Assembly: GCA_021604805.1 (NCBI GenBank)
Contig: BQJR01000001.1
Coordinates: forward strand, 1,237,102-1,301,101
DNA from: Planctomycetota bacterium
GTDB taxonomy: Bacteria > Planctomycetota > B15-G4
Direction: 5' to 3'
Length of the DNA: 64,000 nt
Of this stretch, positions 8,643 to 17,538 are shown one piece after another (the first letter of the stretch is position 1; each line of letters begins with the position of its first letter). The notes beneath the pieces are model-generated. The model was not told the origin of the DNA and ran no database searches. It saw nothing but the letters and a program-made list of their open reading frames with translations. Both the position numbers and the translations under genes were made by a program.

Positions 8643-8671
8643 ACGATACGCGCTGAGCGCGGGTGGGCCAG
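8643..8671 (-). promoter_or_regulatory. Candidate promoter for the giant kinase gene (leaderless)
   Basis: The minus strand has TATCGT at 8648-8643, exactly eight bases before the ATG at 8634, with CTGGCC 17 bases further upstream (8671-8666). There is no Shine-Dalgarno between the box and the start. If the box is used, transcription would begin within one or two bases of the start codon. Confidence 0.35.
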
Positions 8672-8679
8672 CCGCCGGG

Positions 8680-10224
8680 TCAGCGCGGTGGTGCCGGGGG
8701 TGCGGCCGCGCGGCCCGCGGGTTTCACGGGCGGCAGCGCGCCCACAGCCGCCGTGAGACGCAGCAACTCGGGCGCGTCGGCGGCGAGCGGCAGGCTCAGA
8801 TCCGGCTGCACGCCGCGCGCCGCCGGCAGCGCGCGCTTGAGCACGTAGAGCGCGGCGCGGCGGTGCGCGGGGCTCACCGTGGCGTCGCGCAGGAGCGCCA
8901 GGCAACCTTCACCCAGGCGACGGTCCATCAAGGCCGCGGCGCCCTCCACGACCAGCGAGTGGATCGGGTCGTCGCGCAACCGACGCAGGAACCAGCGCGT
9001 GTCGCGTTTGCGCAGGTAGCGCTCCACGGTGTCGGTGCGCCGGTCGGGGCCGCGCAAGGCGAGCAGCGCGTCGATGGCGGACTTCCACTCGCGACCGAAG
9101 GTGGCTTCGATCACTTGCTGGCGCAGCTCCTCGCCCGAGTCGCGACGCGTGGCGATGAGTTCGAAACTCACGCCGCCGCCGGCTTGCACGAGACGCCCGA
9201 AGGCCTCGCGCGTGGCGAGCTCGTTGCTCGTGAGGTCTCCGGAGTCGGCGCGGATCAGCAGCGAGTTCACCACGCTCTGCGGGTCGCGCGCGAAAGAACG
9301 CACGGCGTTGAGCGCCTTGGCGCGGTCTTCTTCGTGGTACGGCGCGTCGCCCACGAGCAGGATCACGCGACGCGCGCCCTTGCGCCAGTCGAGTTCGTCG
9401 GTGGCCACGCGCAGACCTTCTTCCACCGCCTCGGGCAGGTCAGCCGAGATGCGACGACCGCCCGAAGCGCGCAGGTCGATCAGGAAGTTGGCGAGTTGGT
9501 AACGATCCGCGTCGAGCGGCGAGCTGCGCGTGACCCAGTCGTCGGCGAGGTCGCGATAGGCCACGAGGCCGAGACGCAAACTCGGCACCACGGCACTCAG
9601 GTCGTTCGCCACGTCGTCGATGACTTCGCGCGCGCGATCGATGAAGCGCTGCATCGAGCCGGTGGAGTCGACCACAAAGACGACGTCGAGCCCGCGCATC
9701 CGCAAGTCGCTCACGAACTCCGCGAAGGGATCACCCGGCGCGACCACCTCGCTGGGGTCGAGCTCGTGACTGCCGCCGCGCGACGCGCCCCCACCGCGGC
9801 CCCCGCGGCCACGAGACCCCGCGCCGAATCCGAGTGCGGCGAGCTGGCTGGGCGGCTCAGGATCCGTGATGTCGCTGAGGGTCGGCTCGGGGTTCGACTC
9901 GGTCGGTGCGACCTCCGGCTCGGGCGGCTTGGGCGGCGTGAGCTCGGCGAGGTCATCCAGCGGAGCGTCGAAGCTGGCCTCCACGCTGCGCTTCACGGGC
10001 TCGGGCACGACTTCGGGCGGCGGCCAGTACTCCCGCACCGCCCAGAACAGGCCCAAGTGGAGCAGCGCCGCGACCACCAGTGAGGTGGGCGCGCGGCGGA
10101 TGTCGCGCAAGGCCAACTTGCGCCGCATGCCCAGACGGTCGGCGGGCCGCAACGCGCGCACCGGGCGTGGGCTTGGGGTCGAGCCCCCCGCGGGGGACGG
10201 GCGGGAGGCGTCGTCGGCAACCAT
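8680..10224 (-). CDS. Membrane-anchored von Willebrand factor A domain protein
   Basis: A 514-residue protein with a basic, Pro-rich N-terminus, one membrane segment (about 47-65), then a Pro/Glu-rich linker (70-130) and a Gly/Arg-rich patch (about 134-151). The vWA domain begins near residue 179: VVFVVDSTGSM gives a DxTxS metal-ion-dependent adhesion site, and further MIDAS-type residues follow. The C-terminal 130 residues are helical. vWA domains bind protein partners through a metal ion; the linker may span the periplasm. The chosen ATG (10224) has AAGGA 11 bases upstream. An ATG at 10296 would add 24 residues but would overlap the rsmD start on the other strand. It lies 45 bases before the giant kinase gene on the same strand. 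Its partner is unknown. Confidence 0.82.
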   Translation of the reverse strand: MVADDASRPSPAGGSTPSPRPVRALRPADRLGMRRKLALRDIRRAPTSLVVAALLHLGLFWAVREYWPPPEVVPEPVKRSVEASFDAPLDDLAELTPPKPPEPEVAPTESNPEPTLSDITDPEPPSQLAALGFGAGSRGRGGRGGGASRGGSHELDPSEVVAPGDPFAEFVSDLRMRGLDVVFVVDSTGSMQRFIDRAREVIDDVANDLSAVVPSLRLGLVAYRDLADDWVTRSSPLDADRYQLANFLIDLRASGGRRISADLPEAVEEGLRVATDELDWRKGARRVILLVGDAPYHEEDRAKALNAVRSFARDPQSVVNSLLIRADSGDLTSNELATREAFGRLVQAGGGVSFELIATRRDSGEELRQQVIEATFGREWKSAIDALLALRGPDRRTDTVERYLRKRDTRWFLRRLRDDPIHSLVVEGAAALMDRRLGEGCLALLRDATVSPAHRRAALYVLKRALPAARGVQPDLSLPLAADAPELLRLTAAVGALPPVKPAGRAAAPPAPPR

Positions 10225-10294
10225 GCGTTCAGAGATCCTTGCGAGCCTGTCAGGATACGATCGCCGCTCCCCCTTGGACACGTCGAGTTCTGTC

Positions 10295-10855
10295 ATGGCA
10301 CGTTCCCACGCTCCTACGATCACTGGCGGAAGCCTGCGCGGACGACGCCTGCAGGTGCCCGCTGGGCACACGACGCGCCCCACCCGCTCGCTCGTGCGCC
10401 AGGCGCTGTTCAACATGCTCGGCGAGCGTGTTCACGACGCGGCCGTGCTCGATCTCTACTCCGGTTCCGGTGCGCTGGGGCTCGAGGCGCTCAGTCGGGG
10501 AGCGGCCAGCGTGGTGTTCGTCGAGCGGGACCGCCGCGCGTTGCGTGCGCTCAAGGCGAACATCGCCGAGTGCCGTCTGCAGCCCGAGCAGGCGCGCGTG
10601 CTCGAGGTGTCGGTGGACAGCCCGGCCTCGCTGCTGCTGGGTCCCTTCGATCTGATCCTGGCTGACCCGCCCTTCGCGCGTCTCGACGGCCTGCCCGCCG
10701 ACCTCGACGCCGAGGGCGTGCTCTCGGAAGGCGCCTGCCTGGCGGTGCACCTCCCCAGCGAGCGCCTGGCCGGTCGCGCCCCCGCGCCCTTCAAGCTGGA
10801 GCGCGAGAAGGCCTACGGGCGCTCCCGAATCGTGATTTTTGAGAGCGACAGCTAG
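10295..10855 (+). CDS. rsmD: 16S rRNA guanine-N2 methyltransferase RsmD (m2G966)
   Basis: RsmD methylates G966 of 16S rRNA with S-adenosylmethionine. The 186 residues start with the family's basic N-terminus (ITGGSLRGRRLQVPAG, then RPTRSLVRQALFNML) that positions the RNA. The SAM-binding loop is VLDLYSGSGALGLEALSRGA, the acidic strand is VVFVERD, and the catalytic motif is LILADPPFA. Length is typical. The ATG at 10295 follows no strong Shine-Dalgarno, and it is divergent from the vWA gene with 70 bases between the chosen starts. No coaD follows, unlike in many genomes where rsmD and coaD are paired. Confidence is high from the motifs. Confidence 0.93.
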   Translation: MARSHAPTITGGSLRGRRLQVPAGHTTRPTRSLVRQALFNMLGERVHDAAVLDLYSGSGALGLEALSRGAASVVFVERDRRALRALKANIAECRLQPEQARVLEVSVDSPASLLLGPFDLILADPPFARLDGLPADLDAEGVLSEGACLAVHLPSERLAGRAPAPFKLEREKAYGRSRIVIFESDS

Positions 10856-10885
10856 GCCGCAAATGAGGCCAATTCCGGCGTGCTT

Positions 10886-10934
10886 TGCCACTTTAGGCTG
10901 GCAGAGCGAATACATGGCTTCAAGTATTTATAAA
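10886..10934 (+). promoter_or_regulatory. AT-richer gap after rsmD: small inverted repeat and candidate -10 box
   Basis: The 132-base gap 10856-10987 is markedly less GC-rich than its surroundings. TGCCA (10886-10890) and TGGCA (10899-10903) form a short inverted repeat that could end rsmD transcription. TATAAA at 10929-10934 could be a -10 box for the small gene starting at 10988. No -35 at good spacing was found. Confidence 0.3.
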
Positions 10935-10987
10935 CGCACATCGATACACAGGGTGCGCCGCGCACGGGGCGCTTCGGACCTTGCACC

Positions 10988-11179
10988 ATGAGCCACAACG
11001 TCGACTGGACCCTCCTCCTCGAGCAACGCCGCGCTAAGGCCGGCGAGCCGGATGAAGCGAGCGCTGCCCGCCACATGGCGAGCTGGCGCAAGCTCCTGGC
11101 CAGCGAGAAGAACCTCCCGGATGAGGTCCTGGACAATGAACTCGTGAAGCTGCTCGAGGCCATCCACCACGCTTTCTGA
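10988..11179 (+). CDS. Small hypothetical protein (63 residues)
   Basis: A short frame starting at ATG and encoding a mostly helical, charged 63-residue protein with no signal peptide, membrane segment, cysteine pair or recognisable motif. Its central part has the pattern WRKLLASEKNLPDEVLDNEL. It lies alone between rsmD and the RluB-type gene, in the same direction, behind an AT-richer gap that may carry a promoter. The ribosome binding site is weak (CGGA ten bases upstream). I do not recognise it. The codon pattern (G/C at third positions) agrees with real coding, but at this length it may be spurious. Confidence 0.5.
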   Translation: MSHNVDWTLLLEQRRAKAGEPDEASAARHMASWRKLLASEKNLPDEVLDNELVKLLEAIHHAF

Positions 11180-11346
11180 GCGCGACGCTTGATTCGGGGC
11201 TGATTCGGCGGCAGTGATCTCGCCGCGCGCGCCCTTCCTATGCGAAACTGTGGGGCTCGTCGGCGGCGGTGATCCACCGCTCGCGCGACCAGCACCGCGC
11301 GCGTCCACCCCACGCCGCGCCCCCACTCGTGTTCCAGGATGCACCG

Positions 11347-12507
11347 ATGTCGCTGCAGAGGCTCCAAAAAGTCATGGCTGGCGCGGGCGTAGGCAGTCGC
11401 CGCGCTTGCGAGACGCTCATCGCCGAAGGTCGTGTGGAGGTCGACGGCAAGATCGTCGACGTGCCCGGCACCCAGATCGACCCGGCGCGCGCCGAGATCC
11501 GCGTGGACGGCGAGCGCGTCCGTCTGGAGAAGCCGCACTACTACTTGCTCAACAAGCCGCGCGGCGTGATCTGCTCGGCGCGCGCGCGCCCCGACACGCC
11601 CAAGGCGATGGACTACGCGCCCCCCGAAGCCAGCGACATCCGGCTGTTCACGATCGGGCGCCTCGACGTGGAATCGGAAGGCGCGATCATCCTCACGAAC
11701 GACGGCGAGCTGTGTCACCTCGTCACGCACCCACGCTTCGGCATCCAGAAGACGTACCGCGTGGAGGTCGACGGCCTGCCCGACGACGCCACGCTCGAGA
11801 AGATGCGCAAAGGCGTGTGGCTCGCCGAGGGTCGCACCGCCGAACTCGACGTGAGCTTGGTCGCACGCAAGACGCGCCGCTCGGTGCTCGAGATCAAACT
11901 GCGCGAGGGCATGAAGCGCGAGATCCGTCGCGTGTGCGCGCGCCACGGTCACGAGGTGCGACGCCTCAAGCGCGTGGCGATCGGACCCGTGCGACTCGGC
12001 AACCTCAACATGGGCGCCACGCGTGAGCTCACACCGAGCGAGATCGCGGGCCTGCGCGAGAGCGCCGACGTGGTCGTGCGACTCGGCGGCAACAACCCGC
12101 GCCGACGCAACTCGGCGCGCGCCCGCGGGGCCGCGCCGCGCACGCACCGTCACACCGACGCCAGCGAACGTCGCCCCCACGACGACGCCGATCTCGGCGA
12201 GAGCTTCGACGTGAACGCGCGCAACCTGCGCCCCGACGGGGACAGCCCGAGCAAGGATCCCGCAGAGAACAGCTCGCGCCCGAAGAAGCCGTCGAGCAAG
12301 CGCGCAGCCCCGCGCGGCAAACCGTTGGGCGAGAAGAGCAGCGGCGCTCGCGGTCGCAAAGCGACGGGCAAGTCGGGCGGCAAGTCAGGCGCGGCGCACC
12401 GTGGCAAGTCCGGCGGCTCGTCCGGCGGAGCGCGTGGCGGCAAGCCCGGTGCGAAACGCAGCGGCGCGCGCAAGTCGCCCACGCGGGGCCCGCGCAAGGG
12501 GCGCTGA
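11347..12507 (+). CDS. rluB: RluB/RsuA-type pseudouridine synthase with long basic tail
   Basis: This enzyme isomerises a uridine in 23S rRNA (or 16S rRNA, if RsuA-like) to pseudouridine. Residues 1-60 are an S4 RNA-binding domain (SLQRLQKVMAGAGVGSRRA). The catalytic segment is GRLDVESEGAIILTNDG with the family aspartate, followed by THPRFGIQKTYRVEV and the REGMKREIRRV motif. The core ends near residue 255. A further tail of about 130 residues is almost only Arg, Lys, Gly, Ser, Ala and Pro, disordered and strongly basic. The chosen ATG has AGGA seven bases upstream; earlier in-frame codons lack S4 similarity. Family members of RluB often carry such tails, but this one is long. RluB is preferred over RsuA because of the tail, without certainty. 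Confidence 0.88.
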   Translation: MSLQRLQKVMAGAGVGSRRACETLIAEGRVEVDGKIVDVPGTQIDPARAEIRVDGERVRLEKPHYYLLNKPRGVICSARARPDTPKAMDYAPPEASDIRLFTIGRLDVESEGAIILTNDGELCHLVTHPRFGIQKTYRVEVDGLPDDATLEKMRKGVWLAEGRTAELDVSLVARKTRRSVLEIKLREGMKREIRRVCARHGHEVRRLKRVAIGPVRLGNLNMGATRELTPSEIAGLRESADVVVRLGGNNPRRRNSARARGAAPRTHRHTDASERRPHDDADLGESFDVNARNLRPDGDSPSKDPAENSSRPKKPSSKRAAPRGKPLGEKSSGARGRKATGKSGGKSGAAHRGKSGGSSGGARGGKPGAKRSGARKSPTRGPRKGR

Positions 12508-12578
12508 GCGCGGCCACCTGAAGCGCAGTGCTCTGGGAGCGTCGCGCGTGCGGGCCGAGCTGCGACGTCGGCGCTGAC

Positions 12579-15548
12579 TCAGCGCGCGGAGTCGTCTGCC
12601 TCGGAAGGCGCCTCTGTCGCAGGCGACGTGCGTTCGTCGAGCAACTGCAGGATCAGTCGCGACCAAGCGTGTTGCGCAGGCAAGGCTTGCACCACGACGC
12701 GCGCCTCTTGGTCGGCGCCCACGCGTTCTTCGAGCAGCGCGAGCAAGGCCTTCGCCGGGCCAGGCAAACCTTCCGGTTGCAGCAGCAGGTTCGCGCGGAC
12801 GAGTTGAGAACGCGCGGCGGCGCGCGTGCCCGCGCTGAACTCGGCGCGCGCCAGGTGCAGCAACAAGCTCGGGCTGTCGGGCACCAAGTTGCGCGCCTGA
12901 CGCAACACGTGCAGGGCGTCGGCGGGTCGTTCGAGTTCGAGCAAGGCGCCACCGAGCGCGGCGCCGAGCTTGCCGTCGGCGCGCACGCGCAAGGCTTCCC
13001 CGAGCAAGGCGGCGGCGTCTTCCGGGTGACGCTGATCGAAGAGTTCCACCGAGCGGTCGAGGATCAGCTGTCGCAGATCGAGGTGACCGGGGAAGGCCTG
13101 CCAACCGTGGAGCAAACGCAAGGCGAGCTGACGTTCCCGGGCGTTGCGCCCTTCGAGCAACGCACCGCGCGCCTCGCTGTCGCTCAGCTCGGCGAGGTCG
13201 GCGCGCGCGTGCAACAGCGCCTCGAGTGCCGACGAGCGCGCTTGCAACTCGAGGCCCAGAGTCTTCCGCGCGTCGACCTCGTGCGGCGGATCCCGGAAGG
13301 AACTCCACGCCATGGGCGCAGCGAGCAACGCCAGTTGACGGAAGTTGCGCGCGGCGCGGGCGCGCTCGTCGGTGGGCGGGGCCTGCGAGCGCCACTCGCT
13401 CACGGGTGCCTCGAGCGTGTTGCGCGGGCCGTCGCCCAGGGCGCGCTCGAGTTCCCACGCGCCGCACAACAACGCGTCGAAGACTTCGCCCATGTGATTC
13501 GGACCGGGCAAGCAACTCGATGCCTGCAGCAGCGGGTTCACCTCGGCGGCATCGGGCAGTCCCTGGGCCTTGCTGCCCACGAGCGCCACGAGCGGCCTGT
13601 CACTCAAGGTCGACGCCACGAGCACGTGCGTGTTCGGGAAGGCTTCGAGATGCGCGCGTGCCACGGCGGCGAAGGCGGGCCACGGGAGCTGGTGCAGTGG
13701 CAACCATTGCACGAAGACGCCCTCGTCGGCGAGGGCGCGGCGCAGCTCGAAGAAGTGCTCCACGCTGAGCAGGCTGCCGGCGCCCGTGCTCCACGGTGGG
13801 ATCAGATCGCTCACGATGAGGTCGTAGGCGGACGGCGTGTCCGCCAACCAGGCGCGCGCGTCGGCGTGCACGGGCGTGAGATCGGGTGGCGGCGTTCGGC
13901 CGCCGATCAACGCGGGCACGCCGAGACCCAGCGCGAGCACCTCGGCGTTGGGTTCCACGGCGTCGATCCGTGCGCGGCTCGTGCCGGCGAGGCCCGCCAG
14001 CACGTGTCCGCGACCGACCCCCAACATGAGCGCGCGCTGGGCGCCGGGTTGCATCGCGGCAGCGAGGCGTCCCATGCGTTGTTCGAGCAGCGCGCCAGAC
14101 GCTCTGGCGCCCAGACCGACGCGGCCGTCGATCTGCAGACCTTCGCTGCCGTCGGCGCTGCGCACCAAGCTCACGATCCCGTGCAAGCCCTCGCGCTGCA
14201 GCAGCAACTCGCGATTACCGTCCGCGACACGCCAAGGCGCGTGCCACGCGGGCGCCCACCCCACGAGCAACGCGGCGGCCAACACCGGCACGGCGCGCAA
14301 CAGTCGCGACGCTGCGTGGCGGGAAGCGAACACGAGCAGGATCCCCGCCACGAGCAAGGCCCCCGGCAGGACGCGCAGACCGAGCGGCGTGCCGAGGCCG
14401 TGGCTGTCGAACACGAAACGCGCGACCAGCGCGGCGCCGAGCGCAGCGCCTAAGCGGAACGTAGCGCCCAGATCGCCGATCCAGGAGGCGAGCCGCGACG
14501 CGCCGCGCGGCTGCAGGTCGGCGGCCGCGACGAGCAGGCCGCCGCAACCGAAACCGAGCGGTAAGCCGAGCCACAGGGCCGCGTCGAGCTGCAGCGCGAC
14601 ACCGAAGGCGGGCAACACGAGCGCCACACAGGCGACGAGCAGCAAGAGCACTCCACGCGCGCCGGCGCTCAAAGCGTGACCGAAGTGGCCGAGCGTGGTC
14701 GCGCCGAGCGCCATCCCCAGATGCAGCGCCATCAACAAGGACACGCTGGTCGTGAGGCTGTCGCCCTTCGACTGGGCCAACACGCGCAGCAGCAGCGCTT
14801 GGCCGCCCACGAGCACCGCGCCACCGAGGCCACACACGACCCACCAGGGGCGCGGGTCGTCGCGCGGGGCAGGAGCGTCGGTCGACGCGGCCGACGCGGT
14901 CGTCGCCAGCTGAGACTCAGCGCCGTCCTCAGCGCCCGCGCCCGCAGCACCTGCGCCTGCGTCCCCGCGTTCGACGCTGCGCAGCGCCGCCAGCGCCAAG
15001 CTCGCCACGGCGAGCAAGATCGCAGCGACGTTCAAGGGGTCGAGCTTCGAGAGCAGCAGCCCGTGTTGCACGTGCCAGGCCGCCACCGCGCCGCCCAGCG
15101 CCCACGCCGCCGAGCTGCCCGCGATGGCCCGCAAGACGCTCAGCCCCTGGTCGGCGCGCAAGCGCGTGAGCCAGGGCAGCAGCCCGCCGAGCGCAAAGGC
15201 TGCGGGCGCAGCGGGGAGCGCGCCGAGCAGTGCACGCGTCCAGGAGGCGCGCAGCAAGCCGTCGGGGAGCAGCAGCTCGAGCAACCAAGGGGCGAACCAC
15301 ACTCCCAGGGCCGCCGCGAGCAACCAGCGCGCCGCACGCAGGAGGCGTTCTTCGGGCGCGTCGGCACGTCGGCCAGCCACCCAGGAACCGAGCGCACCGG
15401 CCAGCAAGAGCGCGGGCAAGACCAAGGCCGCTGCGGGCGCGACACCGGGCAAGGCGGCGCTCGCCCTCTGGATCCAGACCAGCTGCAGGAGCAGCGCGGC
15501 GGCGCCGGCCAGGAAGGCGGGCGCGAGCAACAGCAGGGCGAGGTTCAA
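12579..15548 (-). CDS. Polytopic membrane protein fused to a spermidine-synthase-like domain and C-terminal TPR-like helices
   Basis: A 989-residue fusion. Residues 1-440 contain about ten to twelve hydrophobic segments. Residues about 490-660 look like the SAM-binding fold of spermidine synthase: LMLGVGRGHVLAG followed by IDAVEPN and then YDLIVSDLIPPW, where true enzymes have a GGGDG loop and D-x-x-DP. The altered loop and the missing DP argue against polyamine synthesis. The remaining 300 residues are helical and end in TPR-like units. The start is a TTG that overlaps the folC stop (TTGA), which places the first membrane segment immediately after the initiator; longer upstream reading lacks coding character. 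Similar fusions occur in planctomycetes and proteobacteria, function unknown. Coupling to folC is probably organisational. Confidence 0.75.
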   Translation of the reverse strand: MNLALLLLAPAFLAGAAALLLQLVWIQRASAALPGVAPAAALVLPALLLAGALGSWVAGRRADAPEERLLRAARWLLAAALGVWFAPWLLELLLPDGLLRASWTRALLGALPAAPAAFALGGLLPWLTRLRADQGLSVLRAIAGSSAAWALGGAVAAWHVQHGLLLSKLDPLNVAAILLAVASLALAALRSVERGDAGAGAAGAGAEDGAESQLATTASAASTDAPAPRDDPRPWWVVCGLGGAVLVGGQALLLRVLAQSKGDSLTTSVSLLMALHLGMALGATTLGHFGHALSAGARGVLLLLVACVALVLPAFGVALQLDAALWLGLPLGFGCGGLLVAAADLQPRGASRLASWIGDLGATFRLGAALGAALVARFVFDSHGLGTPLGLRVLPGALLVAGILLVFASRHAASRLLRAVPVLAAALLVGWAPAWHAPWRVADGNRELLLQREGLHGIVSLVRSADGSEGLQIDGRVGLGARASGALLEQRMGRLAAAMQPGAQRALMLGVGRGHVLAGLAGTSRARIDAVEPNAEVLALGLGVPALIGGRTPPPDLTPVHADARAWLADTPSAYDLIVSDLIPPWSTGAGSLLSVEHFFELRRALADEGVFVQWLPLHQLPWPAFAAVARAHLEAFPNTHVLVASTLSDRPLVALVGSKAQGLPDAAEVNPLLQASSCLPGPNHMGEVFDALLCGAWELERALGDGPRNTLEAPVSEWRSQAPPTDERARAARNFRQLALLAAPMAWSSFRDPPHEVDARKTLGLELQARSSALEALLHARADLAELSDSEARGALLEGRNARERQLALRLLHGWQAFPGHLDLRQLILDRSVELFDQRHPEDAAALLGEALRVRADGKLGAALGGALLELERPADALHVLRQARNLVPDSPSLLLHLARAEFSAGTRAAARSQLVRANLLLQPEGLPGPAKALLALLEERVGADQEARVVVQALPAQHAWSRLILQLLDERTSPATEAPSEADDSAR

Positions 15549-16828
15549 GAGCGATCGGGTCCGGGAGGCAGGAGCGCGGCCAGCAAGTAGAGCGATCCCG
15601 TGACCAGGATCCGACGCCCGCGTGGGCTGAGTTCTCGAGCGCGCTGTAGGGCGGCGCGCGGGTCGTCCACGATCTCGTGCGGCGTGCCCGACGGCAAGCA
15701 CGCGGCGAGTTCTTGCGGCGACTGCTCGCGCCCGCCGGGGACGCGTGTGAGCAGCACGCCGGGCACGCGTGCGACGAGTGGCGCCAGCATGGGCGCGGCG
15801 TCGCGGCCGGCGGTGGCGCCGAAGACCAACCAGCCGATCTCGTTCGGATCGACGCGCGCGGCGAGCTCGCGGCAGGCGGCGGCGCTGTGAGCTGCGTCGA
15901 CGAACAAGTCGTGCACGCGCGCGTCGCGGCCGGGGACGCGCGCGGTGGCGAGCGCTCTGCATTCGGCTTCGCTCGGGACAGCGGGCGCGCGCGCGGCTGC
16001 ATGGCGCGCGGCGGGATCGCGGAGAGCCGACTCGTCGGGCAAGAGCTGTAGCGCGCGCAACGCCTCACACGCCCCGCGCGCGAGGGCTCGCGCGCGAGCA
16101 CTCGGTTCCTCGAAACGCGCCGCGGGCGCGTGGAAGAGCTGCGCCCCCTGCGCGCGGACAGCCTGCTCGGCCAGCTCGCGCACGCTGCCGGGCAACTCGT
16201 GGGGCAACAGCAGCGCGCCACCGGGTCGCAGCGCCGCGAGTTTCTCGCCGGCAATCAGCTCGAGCGTGTCGCCCAGGATCGCCGTGTGTTCCAGGCTCAC
16301 CGAGCTCAGGATCACGAGCTGCGCCGGCATCAGGGTGGTCACGTCGAGCCGACCTCCGAGGCCCGCCTCCCACACCTGCGCTCCCAGTGCCTGCTCCGCA
16401 AAGAGTTGACGCGCCGTGGCAGCCAGCACCTCGAACCAACTCGGCGACTGGGAAAGCGTGGCGCAGGCGGCGATCACCTGCTTGACAGCGCGCGCCAAAG
16501 CCGCGTGCTCGGGCAGTTCGAGATCCACGCGCAAGCGCTCGCGCGCGTCGTGCACGTGCGGCGAGGTGAAGGTGCCCACGCGCAAGCCCTGAGCCGCGAG
16601 CGCCGCCGAGAGCAGCCACGCGGTGGACGTCTTCCCCTCACTGCCCACGATCTGCACCGACACGCGCGGGTCGCGCACCGCCGGCAGCGCTGCCAGCAAC
16701 GCGCGCGGCACGTCGAGCGAGAATGCGAGCTCTCCACGGTGGAACGCGCGGCTGCGCTCGCGATCGAGCAAGCCGTGAAAGGCATCCAACGGAGACGGCT
16801 CGGGTGTCACGTGGCCCACGCGACTCAC
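15545..16828 (-). CDS. folC: Folylpolyglutamate synthase / dihydrofolate synthase (FolC)
   Basis: A Mur-ligase-fold enzyme that adds glutamate to dihydropteroate and to folates in the cytoplasm. The 427 residues show the ATP-binding loop VGSEGKTSTAWLL, the folate-binding TSPHVHDARERLRV, a Mur-like central region (VILSSVSLEHTAILG, normally carrying the carbamylated lysine loop) and a C-terminal domain ending in RILVTGSLYLLAALL. Length is normal. The start is GTG at 16828; other in-frame GTG codons lie at 16819 and 16810. It is divergent from the C26 hydrolase gene with only 14 bases between starts, so the promoters must overlap the coding ends. The downstream SpeE-like gene is coupled to it by a TTGA overlap. 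Confidence 0.9.
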   Translation of the reverse strand: MSRVGHVTPEPSPLDAFHGLLDRERSRAFHRGELAFSLDVPRALLAALPAVRDPRVSVQIVGSEGKTSTAWLLSAALAAQGLRVGTFTSPHVHDARERLRVDLELPEHAALARAVKQVIAACATLSQSPSWFEVLAATARQLFAEQALGAQVWEAGLGGRLDVTTLMPAQLVILSSVSLEHTAILGDTLELIAGEKLAALRPGGALLLPHELPGSVRELAEQAVRAQGAQLFHAPAARFEEPSARARALARGACEALRALQLLPDESALRDPAARHAAARAPAVPSEAECRALATARVPGRDARVHDLFVDAAHSAAACRELAARVDPNEIGWLVFGATAGRDAAPMLAPLVARVPGVLLTRVPGGREQSPQELAACLPSGTPHEIVDDPRAALQRARELSPRGRRILVTGSLYLLAALLPPGPDRS

Positions 16829-16834
16829 TATAAT
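16806..16834 (+). promoter_or_regulatory. Perfect TATAAT box eight bases before the C26 hydrolase start
   Basis: TATAAT lies at 16829-16834, in the 14-base gap between the divergent folC and C26 hydrolase genes. With normal initiation 6-8 bases downstream, the mRNA would begin one or two bases before the ATG at 16843, leaving no room for a ribosome binding site. The -35 region (16806-16811) is a poor match. Confidence 0.45.
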
Positions 16835-16842
16835 CCGCCACC

Positions 16843-17538
16843 ATGCAACCCTTCATCGGTGTGACCTGCAGTGCGGAAGAGAACGGCGACCCGGTCGTAC
16901 GGCCAGCCTATGTCCAGGCGGTGCATCGAGCGGGCGGTGTGGCCGTGGCGCTGCCCTTCCTGGAGAGTCGCGAGCAGACGGCCGAGCTGCTGAGCCGCCT
17001 CGACGGACTGCTGCTCACGGGCAGCGAGGACCTCGACAGCGCACTGTGGAGCGAGCCGCTGCACCCCGAGGCGCTGCCCATGCACCCGCGTCGGCAGACC
17101 ACCGAGATGCTGCTCTGTCGAGAGTTGCTGCTGGGCGAGCTGCCCGTGCTGGCGATCTGCGGCGGGATGCAGAACCTGGCCGTGGCTGCGGGCGGGCGCA
17201 TTCACCAGCACATCCCCGATCTCGGGGAGCACGTGCGCGACCACGGGGCCGGCACGCACGCCGAAGCCGAGCGTCATCCGGTGCGTTGCGAGGCGGGCAG
17301 CGTGCTCGCGGAGTTCCTCGGTGCCGAGTGCAGCACGAACTCGGCGCATCACCAGGCGGTGGCCAGTTTAGGAGCCGGGCAACAGGCCGTGGCTTTCTGT
17401 GACGACGGGCTCATCGAGGCCTTCGAGATGCCCGAGCGCCCCTTCACCTTGGCCGTGCAATGGCACCCCGAACAGCTGCCCGAGGAACGTGGGCAAGCCG
17501 CGCTCTTCGACGCGCTGATCCGCGCGGCGGGCGGCTGA
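16843..17538 (+). CDS. Gamma-glutamyl hydrolase, peptidase C26 / PuuD-like class I glutamine amidotransferase fold
   Basis: The C26 family hydrolyses gamma-glutamyl bonds, for example in gamma-glutamyl-GABA (PuuD) or polyglutamated folates. The 231 residues carry the triad: Cys106 in AICGGMQNL, His208 and Glu210 in VQWHPEQ. The oxyanion-type segment LLLTGSED (about 56-63) also matches. Length fits PuuD-like proteins. It lies back to back with folC; because folC adds gamma-glutamates and C26 enzymes remove them, a folate link is possible, but PuuD-like roles are equally likely. No Shine-Dalgarno is present and the mRNA may be leaderless. The next gene starts immediately after its stop. Confidence 0.85.
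   Translation: MQPFIGVTCSAEENGDPVVRPAYVQAVHRAGGVAVALPFLESREQTAELLSRLDGLLLTGSEDLDSALWSEPLHPEALPMHPRRQTTEMLLCRELLLGELPVLAICGGMQNLAVAAGGRIHQHIPDLGEHVRDHGAGTHAEAERHPVRCEAGSVLAEFLGAECSTNSAHHQAVASLGAGQQAVAFCDDGLIEAFEMPERPFTLAVQWHPEQLPEERGQAALFDALIRAAGG

Noticed and set aside
6481..10083. A 1200-residue open frame on the plus strand across the giant kinase and vWA genes
   Set aside because: It is antisense to two genes with clear domains. The translation is rich in His, Arg, Gln and Ala with no motif, as expected from reading GC-rich genes in an opposite frame.
10224..10296. Start of the vWA gene at 10296
   Set aside because: It would overlap the rsmD start codon on the other strand and the extra 24 residues look unstructured; the ATG at 10224 has an acceptable AAGGA. 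Not excluded.
12508..12578. Terminator between the rluB-type and SpeE-like genes
   Set aside because: Only a distant GTCGC/GCGAC repeat with a large loop is seen; too weak to call.
15549..15962. An N-terminal extension of the SpeE-like protein to 15962
   Set aside because: It lies inside folC in another frame, is almost only Arg/Ala/Pro, and the first membrane segment starts directly at the TTG at 15548.
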